Positions 36,135 to 48,100 of a DNA stretch of 64,000 nucleotides are shown here, one piece after another (position 1 is the stretch's first letter; each line of letters begins with the position of its first letter). Below the pieces are notes generated by a model. That model was not told the origin of the DNA and made no database searches. It saw nothing but the letters and a program-made list of their open reading frames with translations. Location of the stretch: the NCBI GenBank assembly GCA_012932295.1, contig JAAONU010000019.1, positions 32,527,913 to 32,591,912 on the forward strand. Direction: 5' to 3'. The DNA comes from Cyclina sinensis. Lineage: Eukaryota > Mollusca > Bivalvia > Venerida > Veneridae. Position numbers and translations under genes: made by a program.

Positions 36135-37505
36135 TTTTACCTTTATATTGTCACTGCTTTAACTATTGCCAGAATTTTACTTATATATTGTCACTGCTAT
36201 AACTATTGCCGGAATTTTACCTATATATTGTCACTGCTTTAACTATTGCCAGAATTTTATTTATCCCCCCGCCAAAGGCAGAGGGGATATTAGAAATGCC
36301 CTTCATCTGTCCTTTCTTTCTCCGAAACAATTTTGTCCAGAGCATAACTCCAAAACTACTTGAGGGATTTTATTCAAACTTCATACACTGACAGAGCACA
36401 TTGGTAGGTAGTGCAGTGTGCAAGTGAAATAACTCTACCTTGCCTTTTTTTAGAGTTATTCCGCTTTATCAGATTTACTTGATAAATTTTGTCCGGAGCA
36501 TAACTCCAAAACTGCCAGAGGGATTTTATTCAAACTTCATACACTGACAGAGCACATTGGCAGGTAGTGCAGTGTGCAAGTCCAATAACTCTACCTTGCC
36601 TATTTTTAGAGTTATTCCCCTTTATCAGAATTACTTGATAAATTTTGTCTGGAGCATAACTCCAAAACTACTTGAGGGATTTTATTCAAACTTCAAACAC
36701 TGACAGAGCACATTGGTAGGTAGTGCAGTGTGCAAGTCCAATAACTTTACCTTGCCTACTTTTAGAGTTATTCCCCTTTATCAGAATTACTTGATTAATT
36801 TTTTCCGGAGCATAACTCCAAAACTACTTGAGGGATTTTATTCAACCTTCATACACTGACAGAGCACATTGGTAGGTAGTGCATTGTGTAAGAACAATAA
36901 CTCTACCTTGCCTATTTTTTAGGGGTTTTCTTCAAACTGCAAACCCACATTATTACATTTACTTTTTTAAGTCTTTCTATAACAAGAGTTCAACAATACA
37001 GCACTTTTCTTGAACAGAACAGAACAGAACACATACCATACATGTGGGAGGGGACTTCAACATGCAACCACTTGAAAGTACAACCTTCAGGTAACTTATT
37101 TCCGGCGGGGGGATGTGTAACATGGCTCTTGTTTATACATTGTCGCTGCTATAACTTTTGCCAGTATTTTACGTATATATTGTCACTGCTATAACTTTTG
37201 CCAGTATTTTACGTATATATTGTCACTGCTATAACTTTTGCCAGTATTTTACCTTTATATTGTGACTGCTATAACTATTGCCAGAATTTTACCTGTATAT
37301 TGTCAGTGCTTTAACTATTGCTAGAGTTTTACCTATATATTGTCACTGCTATAACTATTGCCAGAATGTCTACCTATATATTGTCACTGCTATAATTATT
37401 GCCAGAATTTTTCCTCTATATTATCACTGCTATAACTTTTGCCAGAATTTTACCTTTAAATTGACACTGCTCTAACTATTGCCAGAATTTTACCTTTATA
37501 GTGTC
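36135..37505 (+). repeat. 39-bp satellite array, plus orientation, split by a HINE
   Basis: Immediately after the minus array the orientation flips: TTTTACCTTTATATTGTCAC, TGCTTTAACTATTGCCAGAA. The array covers 36135-36262, is interrupted by the HINE at 36263-37133, and continues 37134-37505. With the minus array it forms a very large inverted repeat centred near 36134. Confidence 0.88.
36263..37133 (+). mobile_element. HINE-like element, CCGCC family, complete, inside the satellite
   Basis: ATCCCCCCGCC..GGCAGAGGGGAT hairpin, a short CTGTCCTTTCTTTCTCCG in place of the usual GTCC run, and four core units of about 156 bp. The tail has AACCTTCAGGTAACTTATTT, a CCGGCGGGGGG arm, ATGTGTAACATGG and CTCTTGTT. 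Flanking monomers rejoin as AGAATTTTATT|TATACATTGTC, matching the intact monomer within a T/A-rich stretch. Confidence 0.85.
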
Positions 37506-37585
37506 ACTGCTTTACCATTATTGTCTCATTGTAATGCTGTGAAGTTGCTGTTAGTGTTTTCAATTGTACTGTTGTCATATTTCAG

Positions 37586-37740
37586 ATAATTGGTCAGGTG
37601 TATGCAGATCCTGATATATTGCCAAGGAGTTATGACTTTAGTCTTAATGTTGAAGCCTTTAAAGAAAAGTTCTGTGCTGACTGTCCTAACGGGTTGTTAA
37701 AGCTGGCAGTCATCTGTGCACAGATGGTCCCGGAAAACAG
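37586..37740 (+). CDS. LIMK: LIMK exon D: C-lobe helices alphaG-alphaH
   Basis: A 155-nt exon, entering in phase 0 and leaving two bases (AG) of a split Arg codon. Acceptor GTCATATTTCAG, donor GTAGAT. It reads IIGQVYADPDILPRSYDFSL, then NVEAFKEKFCADCPNGLLKL and AVICAQMVPEN. It follows exon C at E|IIG, as in LIMKs (IGRV-x-ADPDYLPR...). C-x-x-CP and the conserved Cys before the final helix are present. The 21.8-kb intron before it is filled by satellite and nested transposons; the last satellite unit ends about 80 bp upstream of the acceptor. Confidence 0.93.
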
Positions 37741-38003
37741 GTAGATACAGTACTTAACCACTATACAAGCAGTTTATATTATGCAGTATGACCCACAGTG
37801 ACACATTTAACCTCTTGTGTAATTGTCACTTCTTTTGGAAACATGCATTCACTGATGTGAGTTTTTGAATTTTTTATTTTCACCTTTCATATATGGTACT
37901 TAAGCTAATAATGTTATAGTTGTTAATTGATGCTCAGTACCTTTGCTATGGTACTATACCTGATACAGTACATTAACTGTTGTAAGTACAGTTCAGCATT
38001 ATT
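37741..38003. other. LIMK: Non-repetitive start of LIMK intron 4
   Basis: About 260 bp after the exon D donor, AT-rich, no repeat recognised. Confidence 0.5.
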
Positions 38004-38635
38004 AGTTCACCTGTGCACAAAGTGCTCATGGGTGAGCTGTTAGGATGGGTGACGGTTGTCTGTTGATGATTGTAAGTTGCCCGTCATCAGCATTTTCCTT
38101 CAAACCACATCTCCTATACCAATTTTATCTGTGAACTTGAGAAACAAAATTTCCAATTAATAACTGTATAAGGCTTAGGTCCAGGTTCCTCAGACTTGGT
38201 ATTTAAGTTGGCCATGACCAGTTGATTACCCATGTTAGCTTTTCAGGTCACCAGGTCAAAGGTCTAGGTCACAGTTACCTTTTGTAGCAAACTGGTTTCC
38301 AATCACTTACTATAGAACAATTTGGCCCAGCTCCTCAAAACTTCATAGGTAGGTTGGTCATTACAATTAGATGACCTCTGTAGTTTTTAGGGTTATCAGG
38401 TCAAAGGTCAAGGTCACACTAACCTTGAAAAGCCAAACAGTTTCTGCTAAATATCTAGGGGAATTCTTGGGCCCAGTTTTGTCAGACTTAGTGTGTAGGA
38501 TTGTCATTATCAATAGATAACAACTATTTTTTCAGGTCATTGGGGCAAATGTCAAGGGTTACAGTGACCTTTGAAAAGCAAAACGGTGACCGTGTTTAAG
38601 TGTAGAATGCTTGGGCCCATGTTCCTCCAACTTGG

Positions 38636-40313
38636 TATATACAAATGGCATTGAGAAACTTCTCAGTAACCTGAACCCACATAAGGCAAGCGGTCCTGAT
38701 AAAATAAAACCCATTATACTTAAAACACTCTCTGCAGAACTGTCACCAATTCTGCAGGTCCTTTTTAATAAATCTCTAAAAGAAGGGTCACTACCATCCC
38801 AATGGAAAACTGCTTTTGTTGCCCCTATTTTTAAAAAGGGTGAAAGGTCAAACCCATCCAATTACAGGCCCATCTCTTTAACGTGTGTACTATGTAAGGT
38901 CCTAGAACACATTGTTTCATCATCTATCGTCAAACTATTTCACCAATCATGGTATTCTTTACGACTTACAGCATGGATTTAGAGAAAAAAGGTCATGTGT
39001 TACCCAATTAGTTATGCTAGTAAATGACTTGGTCACCTCAGTCTACAACAAGAAACAAGTAGATCTTATCCTGCTTGATTTCAGTAAGGCTTTCGATAAG
39101 GTCAGTCATGAGAAAGTCCTTCTGAAAATACATCAGTACGGAGTCAGAGGAAATACACTAAAGTGGATCAAAAGTTTCTTAGACAATAGGTCCCAATCAG
39201 TTGTATTAAATGGCACCTTATCTGATGCCATCCCAGTATCATCAGGTGTCCCACAAGGGTCTGTACTGGGTCCCCTGCTCTTCCTAGCCTACATAAATGA
39301 CCTCCCACATAACATAAGCTCCAAAGTCCTTTTGTTTGCAGATGACACAGCGGTATACCTAACCTTGACATCTGCAAACCAATCAGTTACCCTCCAAAAT
39401 GACCTCAAACTGCTCGAAAAGTGGGAGTTGGAGTGGGATATGGAATTCAACCCCTCCAAATGTCAAGTTATCCACGTCACAAAAAGGAAACATCCTATTC
39501 CCACCCAGTTTTACCTACATGGAGTCCATCTTGAATCAGTCAGCTCAGCTAAATACCTTGGTGTGGATATCTCAAATAACCTTACATGGGATGAACACAT
39601 CAATAGGTCAACTAAGAAAGCTAACCAAACCTTAGGATTTCTCCGGAGAAACATCAAGGTCAGATCAGAACCCATTAAGTCCATCGCTTACCAGACTCTA
39701 GTCAGACCCCAACTGGAATATGCCTCCGAGATATGGTCGCCCCACATCCAGATACAAATAGACCAAGTCAAAAGTGTCCAGCGTAGAGCCGCCCGCTGGA
39801 TAAAATCTGATTATGGTCGAACATCCAGTGTAACAGATATGCTCCATTCCATTCAACTCCGGCAATTGGAATTAAGGCGTATAGATGCTAGGTTATCATT
39901 ATTTTATAAGATTCATCATAATCGTGTTGCTATCCCAATCAATGACTATCTGACCCCAATGACCCGCTCTGCTCGCCACAGTCACACCCTCTGTTATAGA
40001 TTAATCACTGCAACCAAGGATTATTATAAGTTCTCATACTTTCCCAGAACAGTGTTTCATTGGAACCAACTTCCCCCTAATGTTGCCCACCTCCCCACCC
40101 TAGAGCAGTTCAATGCTGCAGTAAGTATCATTGAACATGTCTCACCCTAGTTCCCTGCAAGTAAGACTTTTTATATTTTTAACCAAAAAATTTTATCTTT
40201 ACTTCTTTCATTTCTACATTTTTATTCACTATAATCTTTCTCTTTTGATCGCGACTGCGCGAAACGTCTACGTCCCCGAAAGGGGTTCGACATTGATGGA
40301 AGATAGATAGATA
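38636..40313 (+). mobile_element. CR1/L2-like non-LTR retrotransposon, 5'-truncated, young
   Basis: Begins at the start of the RT domain (NGIEKLLSNLNPHKASGPDK) and ends with a 3' region containing a CCCCGAAAGGGG hairpin (about 40272-40283) and a GATAGATAGATA tail. Both sides are the same HINE core type (GGTCACAG-GACCTT..AAAAGC), marking the insertion. Confidence 0.85.
38640..40150 (+). pseudogene. Reverse transcriptase of the 38.6-kb non-LTR element, one frameshift
   Basis: LNPHKASGPDKIKP (block 1), LPSQWKTAFVAPIFKKG and YRPISLTCVLCKVLEHIV (block 2). A single-base shift near 38930 follows, then a 400-residue open frame: LYDLQHGFREKRSCVTQL, LILLDFSKAFDKVSHEKV (first catalytic Asp), GVPQGSVLGPLLFLAYINDL, LLFADDTAVY (DD at 39341-39346), AKYLGVDISNNLTWDEH, LVRPQLEYASEIWSP and the C-terminal FPRTVFHWNQLPPNV, stopping at 40148-40150. 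Only this shift separates it from an open frame over the RT, so it is the youngest retroelement copy here. The endonuclease is missing through 5' truncation. Confidence 0.9.
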
Positions 40314-40514
40314 AATTGTTCATGACTTGTAGATGAGCCCTATAGTTTTTAAGGTCACCAGGTCAAAGGCCAAGGTCACAGTGTCCTTGAAAAGCAAAAT
40401 GGTTTCCAATCAATAACTATAGAATGCTGGGTCACAGGTCATCAAAATTCCATGGCTGCCTCTAGGGATAAGGCGCTGGGGGGCATATATGTTTTATAAT
40501 AATCTATTGTTTTT

Positions 40515-43500
40515 AGCTCACCTGAGCACAAAGTGCTCAGGGTGAGCTTTTCTGATCAGTCTTTGTCTGTCGTCCGTCCGTCCGTCAGTCCCTCCGTCCG
40601 TCGTCAACTTTTCATTCAAATGACATCTCCTCTGAAATCAAAGGGCCAAATTAAATGAAACTTGCCTGGGATGTTCCTTGCATGAAGCTCTACCAAGATT
40701 GTTCAAATGGTTCTGGTCCATTGCATTTCTGGTTCACTGGAGCTAAAATTAGATTTAAAAAGTTGGATCTTTAAAAATCTTCTTCTCCGAAACCCTAAGA
40801 CCTGGAGCTTTGATATTTGGTATGAAGCATCATCTAGTGGACCTCTACCAATTTTGTTCAAATTATGTCCCTGGGGTCAAAACTGACCACACCCCAGGGG
40901 TCAGTTGATTTTACATAGAGTTATATAGGGAAAACTTGAAAATCTTCTTGTCAGAAACAAGAAGGCCTAGAGTTAAGATATTTGGCTATGTAGCATTGTC
41001 TAGTGGACCTCTACCAAGTTTGTTCATATCATGGCCTCTGGGTCAAAAATGGCCCCGCCCCGGGGTCACTTGTTAGCTCACCTGAGCACATCAGTGCTCA
41101 TGGTGAGCTTTTGTGATCGCCCTGTGTCCGGCGGCGTCCGTCGTCAACGATTTCATAAAAACAACATCTTCTCTGAAATTAATGACTGCACATTAACCAA
41201 ATTATACAGGAATGATCCTTGGGTGGTCCCCTTTCAAAGTTGTTCAAATGGTTATGGTCTGTTGCATAAGTAGGTCACAGCAGCCAAAAAAGATGTTTCA
41301 AAAATGCAAATTAAAAAAATCTTCTTGTCAGAAAGTACAAGGCCAAGAGCTTTGATATTTGGTATATGACATCATCTATAGGTCCTCTACCAAAGTTGTT
41401 CAAATTATGCCCCTAGTGCCAAAATTGGCCCCGCCCCAGGAGGTCATAAGTTTTCCTAATATGTATATACATGTAGTAAAAACTTTAAAAACCTTCTCAT
41501 CTGAAATGACAAAGGCTAGAGATTTGATATTTGGTATATGATATCATCTGTAGGTCCTCTACCAAAGTTGATCAAATTATGCCCCTAGTCTCATAATTGG
41601 CCACGCCCCAGGTGGTAATAGGTTTTCCTTATATGTATATAGTAAAAACTTAAAAAATCTTCTCCTCTGAAATGACAAAGGCTAGAGGTTTGATATTTGG
41701 TATATGACATCATTTATAGGTCGTCTACGAAAGTTGTTCAAATTATGCCCCTAGTGCCAAAATTGACCCCACCCCAGGGGGTCAGGTTTTTCCTTATATG
41801 TATATAGTAAAAACTTAAAAAATCTTCTCCTCTAAATTGACAAAGGCTAGAGATTTGATATTTGGTATATGATGTCATCTATAGGTCCTCTACCAAAGTT
41901 GTTCAAATTATGCCCCTAGTGCCAAAATTGGCCCCGCCCCAGGGGGTCAGGTTTTCCTTATATGTATATAGTAAAAACTTAAAAAATCTTCTCCTCTGAA
42001 ATGACAAAGGCTAGAGGTTTGATATTTGGTATATGACATCATCTATAGGTCATCTACGAAAGTTTTTCAAATTATGCCCCTTGTGCCAAAATTGGCCCCG
42101 CCCCAGGGGGTCATAGGTTTTCCAAATATGTATATAGTAAAAACTTAAAAAAATCTTCTCCTCTGAAATGACAAAGCCTTAAGCTTAATTATTTGGCATG
42201 AAATATTGTCTAGTGAACCTGTTCCAAGTTTGTACAAATTATATCTGGAGTAAAAATTGGGCCTGCCCGGGTCATAGAATGATATTCATTATTTGCATAT
42301 AGTAAAAATTTATAAGAAATTATCCTTTGAAGCTTCAAAGGCTAGAGCTTAGATTTACAAGAAATTATGATAGCTTTCACACAAATAACAGTCTGTCCTC
42401 AGGTGAGCGCTTTGGGGCCAATGGCCCCCTTGTTTTACATAGAGTTATATAGGAAAATCTTAAAAAATCTTCTTGTCAGAAACCTTAAGTTATAGAGCTT
42501 AGATATTTGGTGTGTAGCATTGTCTAGTGGACCTCTACCAGGTTTGTTCAAATCATGACCTCTGGGTCAAAAATGGCCCTGCACCAGGGGTCACTTGTTT
42601 TACATAGAGTTATATAGGAAAATCTTAAAAAATCTTCTTGTCAGAAACCGTAAGGCATAGAGCTTTGATATTTGGTGTGTAGCATTGTCTAGTGGACCTC
42701 TACCAAGTTTGTTCAGATCATGGCCTCCGGGTCAAAAATGGCCCCACACCAGGGGTCACTTGTTTTACATAGAGTTATATAGGAAAATCTTTAAAAATCT
42801 TCTTGTCAGAAACCTTAAGTTATAGAGCTTTGATATTTAGTGTGTAGCATTGTCTAGTGGACCTCTACCAAGTTTGTTCAGATCATGGCCTCCGGGTCAA
42901 AAATGGCCCTGCCCCAGGGGTCACTTGTTTACATAGAGTTTTATAGGAAAAGGTTTTAAAAATCTTCACAGAAGAAACCATAAGGCTTAGAGTTAAGTAA
43001 TTTTGTATGAAGCATTGTCTAGAGAACCTTTACCAAGTTTGTTCAAGTCATGGACCCCAGGTCAAAAATGGCCCCGCCCCAGTGGTCACATGTTTTACAG
43101 AGAGTTATATAGGAAAAACTTTAAAGATCTTCTTGTCATAAACAACAAGGCCTAGAGTTAAGATATTTGGTGTGCAGCATTATCAATGGACCTCTATCAA
43201 GTTTGTTCAAATCATGGTCCCTTGGTAAAAATTGGCCCCGCCCTAGGGGTCACATGTTTTGCATAGAATTATATAGGAAAAACTTGAAAAATCTTCTTGT
43301 CAGAAACCACAAGGCCTAGAGTTAAGATATTTGGTATGTAGCATTGTCTAGTGGACCTCTACCAAGTTTGTTAGAAAAATGTCCCTGGGGTCACTATTGG
43401 CCCGGCCGGAGGGGTCACAAGTTTTAAATAACAATATAGAAGTAAATCTTTAAAAATCTTCTTGTCTGAAACTACAAGGCCTAGAATTTTAAAATTTTGC

Positions 43501-43878
43501 ATGAAACAAGCTTGATCAAGCTTTTTCAAATTATTAGATTAGGTTAAAGGTCACGGAGGCTAAAAGTAGATTTATCTACTGTACCTCATAGAGCCTTCAT
43601 TTATTGACCAATATCTTTGATATTCAGTATAGAGGTTCCTTGCATGGACGTCTACCCATGGGTAGGGTTTGAGGTTACTGGGTCAAGGTCAAGGTCACCA
43701 TAGCTTATAATAGATATTACTACTTTTTGTCATAGAGACTTTATTTATTGACTGATATTTTACATATTTGGTTTGTAGGCACTTACATATTTTGAATTAA
43801 AAAATGAAATACTGCTTAACAGGAAACCTACAGCCAAAGTACTCAGGTGAGCGATCCCGGGCCATCATGGCTCTTGTT
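40515..43878 (+). mobile_element. HINE-like element, AGCTCACCTGAG family, with a second copy nested
   Basis: 5' arms AGCTCACCTGAGCAC..GTGCTCAGGGTGAGCT, CGTCCGTCCGTCAGTCCCTC, and core units of about 165 bp before and after the nested element at 41075-42434. Diverged units (TCATTTATTGACCAATATCT, GGTCAAGGTCAAGGTCACCA) precede the 3' end at 43843-43878: ACTCAGGTGAGCGATC, CCGGGCCATCATGG, CTCTTGTT. Confidence 0.8.
41075..42434 (+). mobile_element. HINE-like element, AGCTCACCTGAG family, nested complete copy (1.36 kb)
   Basis: Arms AGCTCACCTGAGCAC..GTGCTCATGGTGAGCT, GTGTCCGGCGGCGTCCGTCG, five core units with GGTATATGACATCATCTATA and TTATATGTATATAGTAAAAA, ending CTCAGGTGAGCGC, GGGGCCAATGGCCCC, CTTGTT. 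Left flank TCACTTGTT plus right flank TTACATAGAG equals the intact host TCACTTGTTTTACATAGAG at 42591-42609: insertion between T residues without duplication. Confidence 0.88.
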
Positions 43879-44740
43879 TGCATAGAGCATCAGCTAGAGG
43901 TCTTCTACCAAGTTTATCTAAGTTATGCCCCTTGGGTCAAAATTAGCTGTACCCCGGGAGTCACTTGACTTATATAGGGAAAACCTTAAAAAATCTTCTT
44001 GTTTGATACCACAAAGCCAAGGGCTAAGATTTTTGCATGGAATATCAGCTAGAGGTCCTCTATCAGGATTTTTCATATCAAGTCCCGATGGTCATAAATG
44101 GCCTTTCACTGGGGATCAGTTGATTTTACATAGGCTTATATAGGGAAAACCTTAAAAAAAAACTTCATGTCTGAAACAACAAGGTCTAGAATTTAGATAT
44201 TTTGCGTGGAGCATAAGTTAGGCGCCCACTACCAAGTTTGTTCAAATTATGCCCCTTTAGTCAAATATAGCCCTATTTGGGGGTCACTTGATTAAACATA
44301 GAATTATATTGAGAAAATCTCAAAAAAAATCTTCTTGTATGAAACCACAAAGCCAAGGGCTAAGATTTTTTGCATTGAGCATCAGCTAGAGGTCCTCTAC
44401 CAAGATTATTCAAATTAGGGTCATAAATGGCCTGGCTACAGGGTCAGTTGATTTTATATAGGCTTATAAAGGGAAGACTTGAAAATCTTCTTGTCTGAAA
44501 CCACAAGGCCTAGAACTTAGATATTTTACACAGAGCATCAGCTAGAGGACTGGTCCTCTGCCGGGTTTATTCAAATTATGCCCCTTCGGTGAAAATTGGC
44601 TCTACCCTGAGGGTCACTTGAATTCATACAGATTTATAGAGGGAGAACCTTAAAAAAGCTTCTGATGTTTGCTCAACAACAGACCCTAAGTCAGAGTATT
44701 CAGGTTAGCGATCCAAGGCCGTGATGGACCTCCTGTTGGT
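43879..44740 (+). repeat. AGCTCACC-type core with its own 3' end, 5' end missing
   Basis: About five core units (CATCAGCTAGAGGTCCTCTA, CCACAAAGCCAAGGGCTAAG), then a 3' end TATTCAGGTTAGCGATCC, an imperfect hairpin AAGGCCGTGATGGACCT and CCTGTTGG. It may be the outer copy into which the 40515-43878 element went. Confidence 0.6.
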
Positions 44741-45190
44741 AAAAGACATGCGGTTACTAATGGGTACAAAACACTAGATCAGTATCTTTAGAAACACAAT
44801 AGTTTTGGAAATTATTAATTTTGCCAGTTATACAGATAGGTAAAGGACATATTATAGTCTTACCCTTAGATGTATGTACTTTGTTCAGTTCACAGACTGC
44901 AAAAAATTTTGGCACAAATGATCAAGGTAACACCAAGTTATAAGCTGCCATGACTGACCATTGCCATATTTTGGCAGGCATTCATGCCTTTGACAGTTTC
45001 TTGTTCTGTCTTTAAATTATGTGTGTATGCATACAGACTTCACTTCAGTTTTGAAGATATTGTCAGAAAATCCCTTCAAACCAGATAAAAGGCCTGGTCC
45101 CAAGCACATCTGATTTGGAGGGGTTCTGTATATTGAAAACTTTGTAAGTCTTTTCCTCAGAAACCCCTGGCCTCATTTCAAAGTTATTTA
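44741..45190. other. LIMK: Non-repetitive intron segment
   Basis: No repeat or gene recognised; short scattered matches to HINE cores only. Confidence 0.35.
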
Positions 45191-48100
45191 TATGAGAGAG
45201 ACATATTCTTTTAGCTCTGTGTCCTGTCCTGTCCATCTGTCACACTTCATTTCCATTCAATAACTTAAGTATCATTTGACACACAGCATAGGATGATTGC
45301 ATTTGGTACAAATGTTTACCATGATGGGGTTGTGTGTCGCACACAAAACCCAGGTCAGCCGCTCAAAAGTCAAGGTCACACTTGGGGGGTCAGCGCAAAA
45401 CCCGTGTCCGGAGCGTAACTTCTACATGCATGGAGGCTCTTTAATAACTTCGGACAAATATTCTCTATAGTGAGGCAGAGTGTCACGCGAAAATTTCAGG
45501 TGTCTGTGGCAAAGGTCAAGGTCACACTTAGGGGTCAAAAGTCAAATAACAAAATAAAACATTCAATTGTGAGTTTAACTTCTATATACATGGATAGATT
45601 TTAATATAACTTAGCACAAATGTTCTCCATGTTGAGTTGAGTTGTCTCGCGCAAAATGAAGGTCAAGGTCACAAGAGGTCAAAGGTCAAATAAAAATATA
45701 AAAATTTGTTTATTAGTGCTGTAGCTTGCATATGCTTTGAAGAATTATGCTTAGTGGTCAGAGGATTTGAAAAATTAGAGTGTCTGTGGCAAAGGTCAAG
45801 GTCACATTTAGGGGTCAAAGGTCAAGTAACAAAATTAAACGTTCATTTGAGAGTATAACTTCTATATACATGGATGGATTTTAATATAACTTAGCACAAA
45901 TGTTCTCCATGTTGAGTTGAGTTGTCTCGCGCAAAATGAATGTCAAGGTCAAGGACACAAGAGGTCAAAGGTCAAATAAAAAAATTAAAATTTGTTGTTA
46001 GCGCTGTATCTTGCATATGCTTTGAAGTATTATGCTTAGTGGTCAGAGGATTTGAAAAATTGAAGTGTCTGTTGCAAAGGTCAAGGTCACATTTAGGGGT
46101 CAAAGGTCAAATTACAAAATAAAATATTCATTTGAGAGTATAACTTTTATATACATGGATGGATTTTAATATAACTTAGCACAAAATTAATGTTCTCCAT
46201 GTTGAGTTGAGTTGCCTCGCACAAAATCAAGGTCAAGGTCACAAGAGGTCAAAGGTCAAATAAAAATATTACAATTTGTTTGTTGGCGCTGTATCTTGCT
46301 TGTGCTTTAAAGTATTATGCTTAGTGGTCAGAGAATTTTGAAATTGTGGAGCCCCCTTGTGGTGAGGTCCACTTAGTGGCTGCTTTTCACTTTTTGTGGT
46401 TTAGTGTATGTGCGTCTGTCATTCCTTGTGTCTGTCTAGATTTGTCCGGTCTATATCTTGCTCATTCTTTGAAGGATTACAAAATAGTTTGGTACAAATG
46501 TTCACCATTATGGGATGGTGTGTCACACATAAAACCCAGGTCCGCCGCTCAAAGGTCAAGGTCACACTTGGAGGGTCAGCTCAGTACCTGTGTCCGGAGC
46601 ATAACTTCAACATGCATGGTGGGATTTTAATATAACTTCGGACAAATGTTCTCCATAGTGAGGCGGACGGTCGCGCAAAAAATTCAGTGTCTGTGGTAAA
46701 GGTCAAGGTCTTACTTCAGGGTCAAAGATCAAATAAATTAAAACATTCATTTGTGAGTATATTTCTTTATACATGGATGGATTTTTAGCTCACCTGAGCA
46801 TGCTCATGTGAGCTTTTAGGATCCTTGATTGTCCGGCGTCCGTCCGTCCGTCCGTCCGTCCGTCCGTCCGTCCGTCGTCCACAATTCATTCAAACGACAT
46901 CTCCTCTGAAACCACTGGGCAAAATTTAATATAACTTGCCTAGAATGTTCCTTGCATGAAGCTCTACCAAGTTTGTTCAAATGGTTCCGGTTCATTGCAT
47001 TTCTGGGTCACAGGAGCTAAAAACAGATTTGAAAAGTTGGATCTTTAAAAATCTTCTTGTCAGAAACCACAAGGCCTGTGGCTTTGATATTTGGTATAAA
47101 GCATCATCTAGTGGACCTCTACCAAGTTTGTTCAAATTATGATCCTGGGGTCAAAAATGGCCCCGCCCCAGGGGTAACTTGTTTTACATAGAGTTATATA
47201 GGAAAAACTTTAAAAATCTTCTTGTCAGAAACCGTAAGGCATAGAGCTTAGATATTTGGTGTGCAGCATTGTCTAGTGGACCTCTACCAAGTTTGTTCAA
47301 ATCATGGCCTCTGGGTCAAAAATGGCCCCGCCCCAGGGGTAACTTGTTTTACATAGAGTTATATAGGAAAAACTTTAAAAATCTTCTTGTCAGAAACCGT
47401 AAGGCATAGAGCTAAGATATTTGGTGTGCAGCATTGTCTAGTGGACATCTACCAAGTTTGTTCAAATCATGGCCTCTGGGTCAAAAATGGCCCCGCCCCA
47501 GGGGTAACTTGTTTTACATAGAGTTATATAGGAAAAACTTTAAAAATCTTCTTGTCAGAAACCATAAGGCATAGAGCTTAGATATTTGGTGTGCAGCATT
47601 GTCTAGTGGACCTCTACCAAGTTTGTTCAAGTCATGGCCTCTGGGTCAAAAATGGCCCCACCCCAGGGGTAACTTGTTTTACATAGAGTTATATAGGAAA
47701 AACTTCGAAAATCTTCTTGTCTGAAACCACAAGGCCCTGAGCCTTAAGATTTAGTATGTAGCATTGTCTAGTGGACCTCTACCAAGTTTGTTCCAATTAT
47801 ACCCCTGGAGTCAAATTTGGCCCCACCCCGGGGTCATTGGTTTTACATAGGCTTATATAGTGAAAACTTTGAAAATCTTCTTGTAGAAGGAGAAGTAACA
47901 TTTTCAGTCCAAATAATCTGGAAATTTGTCAGACAGGTTGTTTCTATGATTTCTAGCTCAAGTTCGAATATTGGTCATCTGGGTTCAAAAACTAGGTCAC
48001 AGAGCCCAAAAATAGAAAAAACCTTGTTAACACTCTAGAGGTTACATTTTCAGTCCAAATATCCTGGAAATTTGTCAGAAAGGTTGTTTTGATGATTTTT

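Larger units (their letters stand above)
38004..40514 (+). mobile_element. HINE-like element, AGTTCACCTGTGCAC type, split by a retrotransposon
   Basis: 5' arms AGTTCACCTGTGCAC..GTGCTCATGGGTGAGCT. Units contain CAGTTTCTGCTAAATA-like, GGTCAAAGGTCAAGGTCACA and CCTTGAAAAGCAAA modules. The retroelement occupies about 38636-40313. The tail has CATGGCTGCCTCTAGGGATA, AGGCGCTGGGGGGCATATAT and decays to TATTGTT. The same tail occurs on the minus strand at 53391-53470. Confidence 0.65.

Noticed and set aside
36166..37475. Open frames rich in Tyr/Cys/Ile (for example MPEFYLYIVTAIT)
   Set aside because: They arise from the 39-bp satellite, whose length is a multiple of three.
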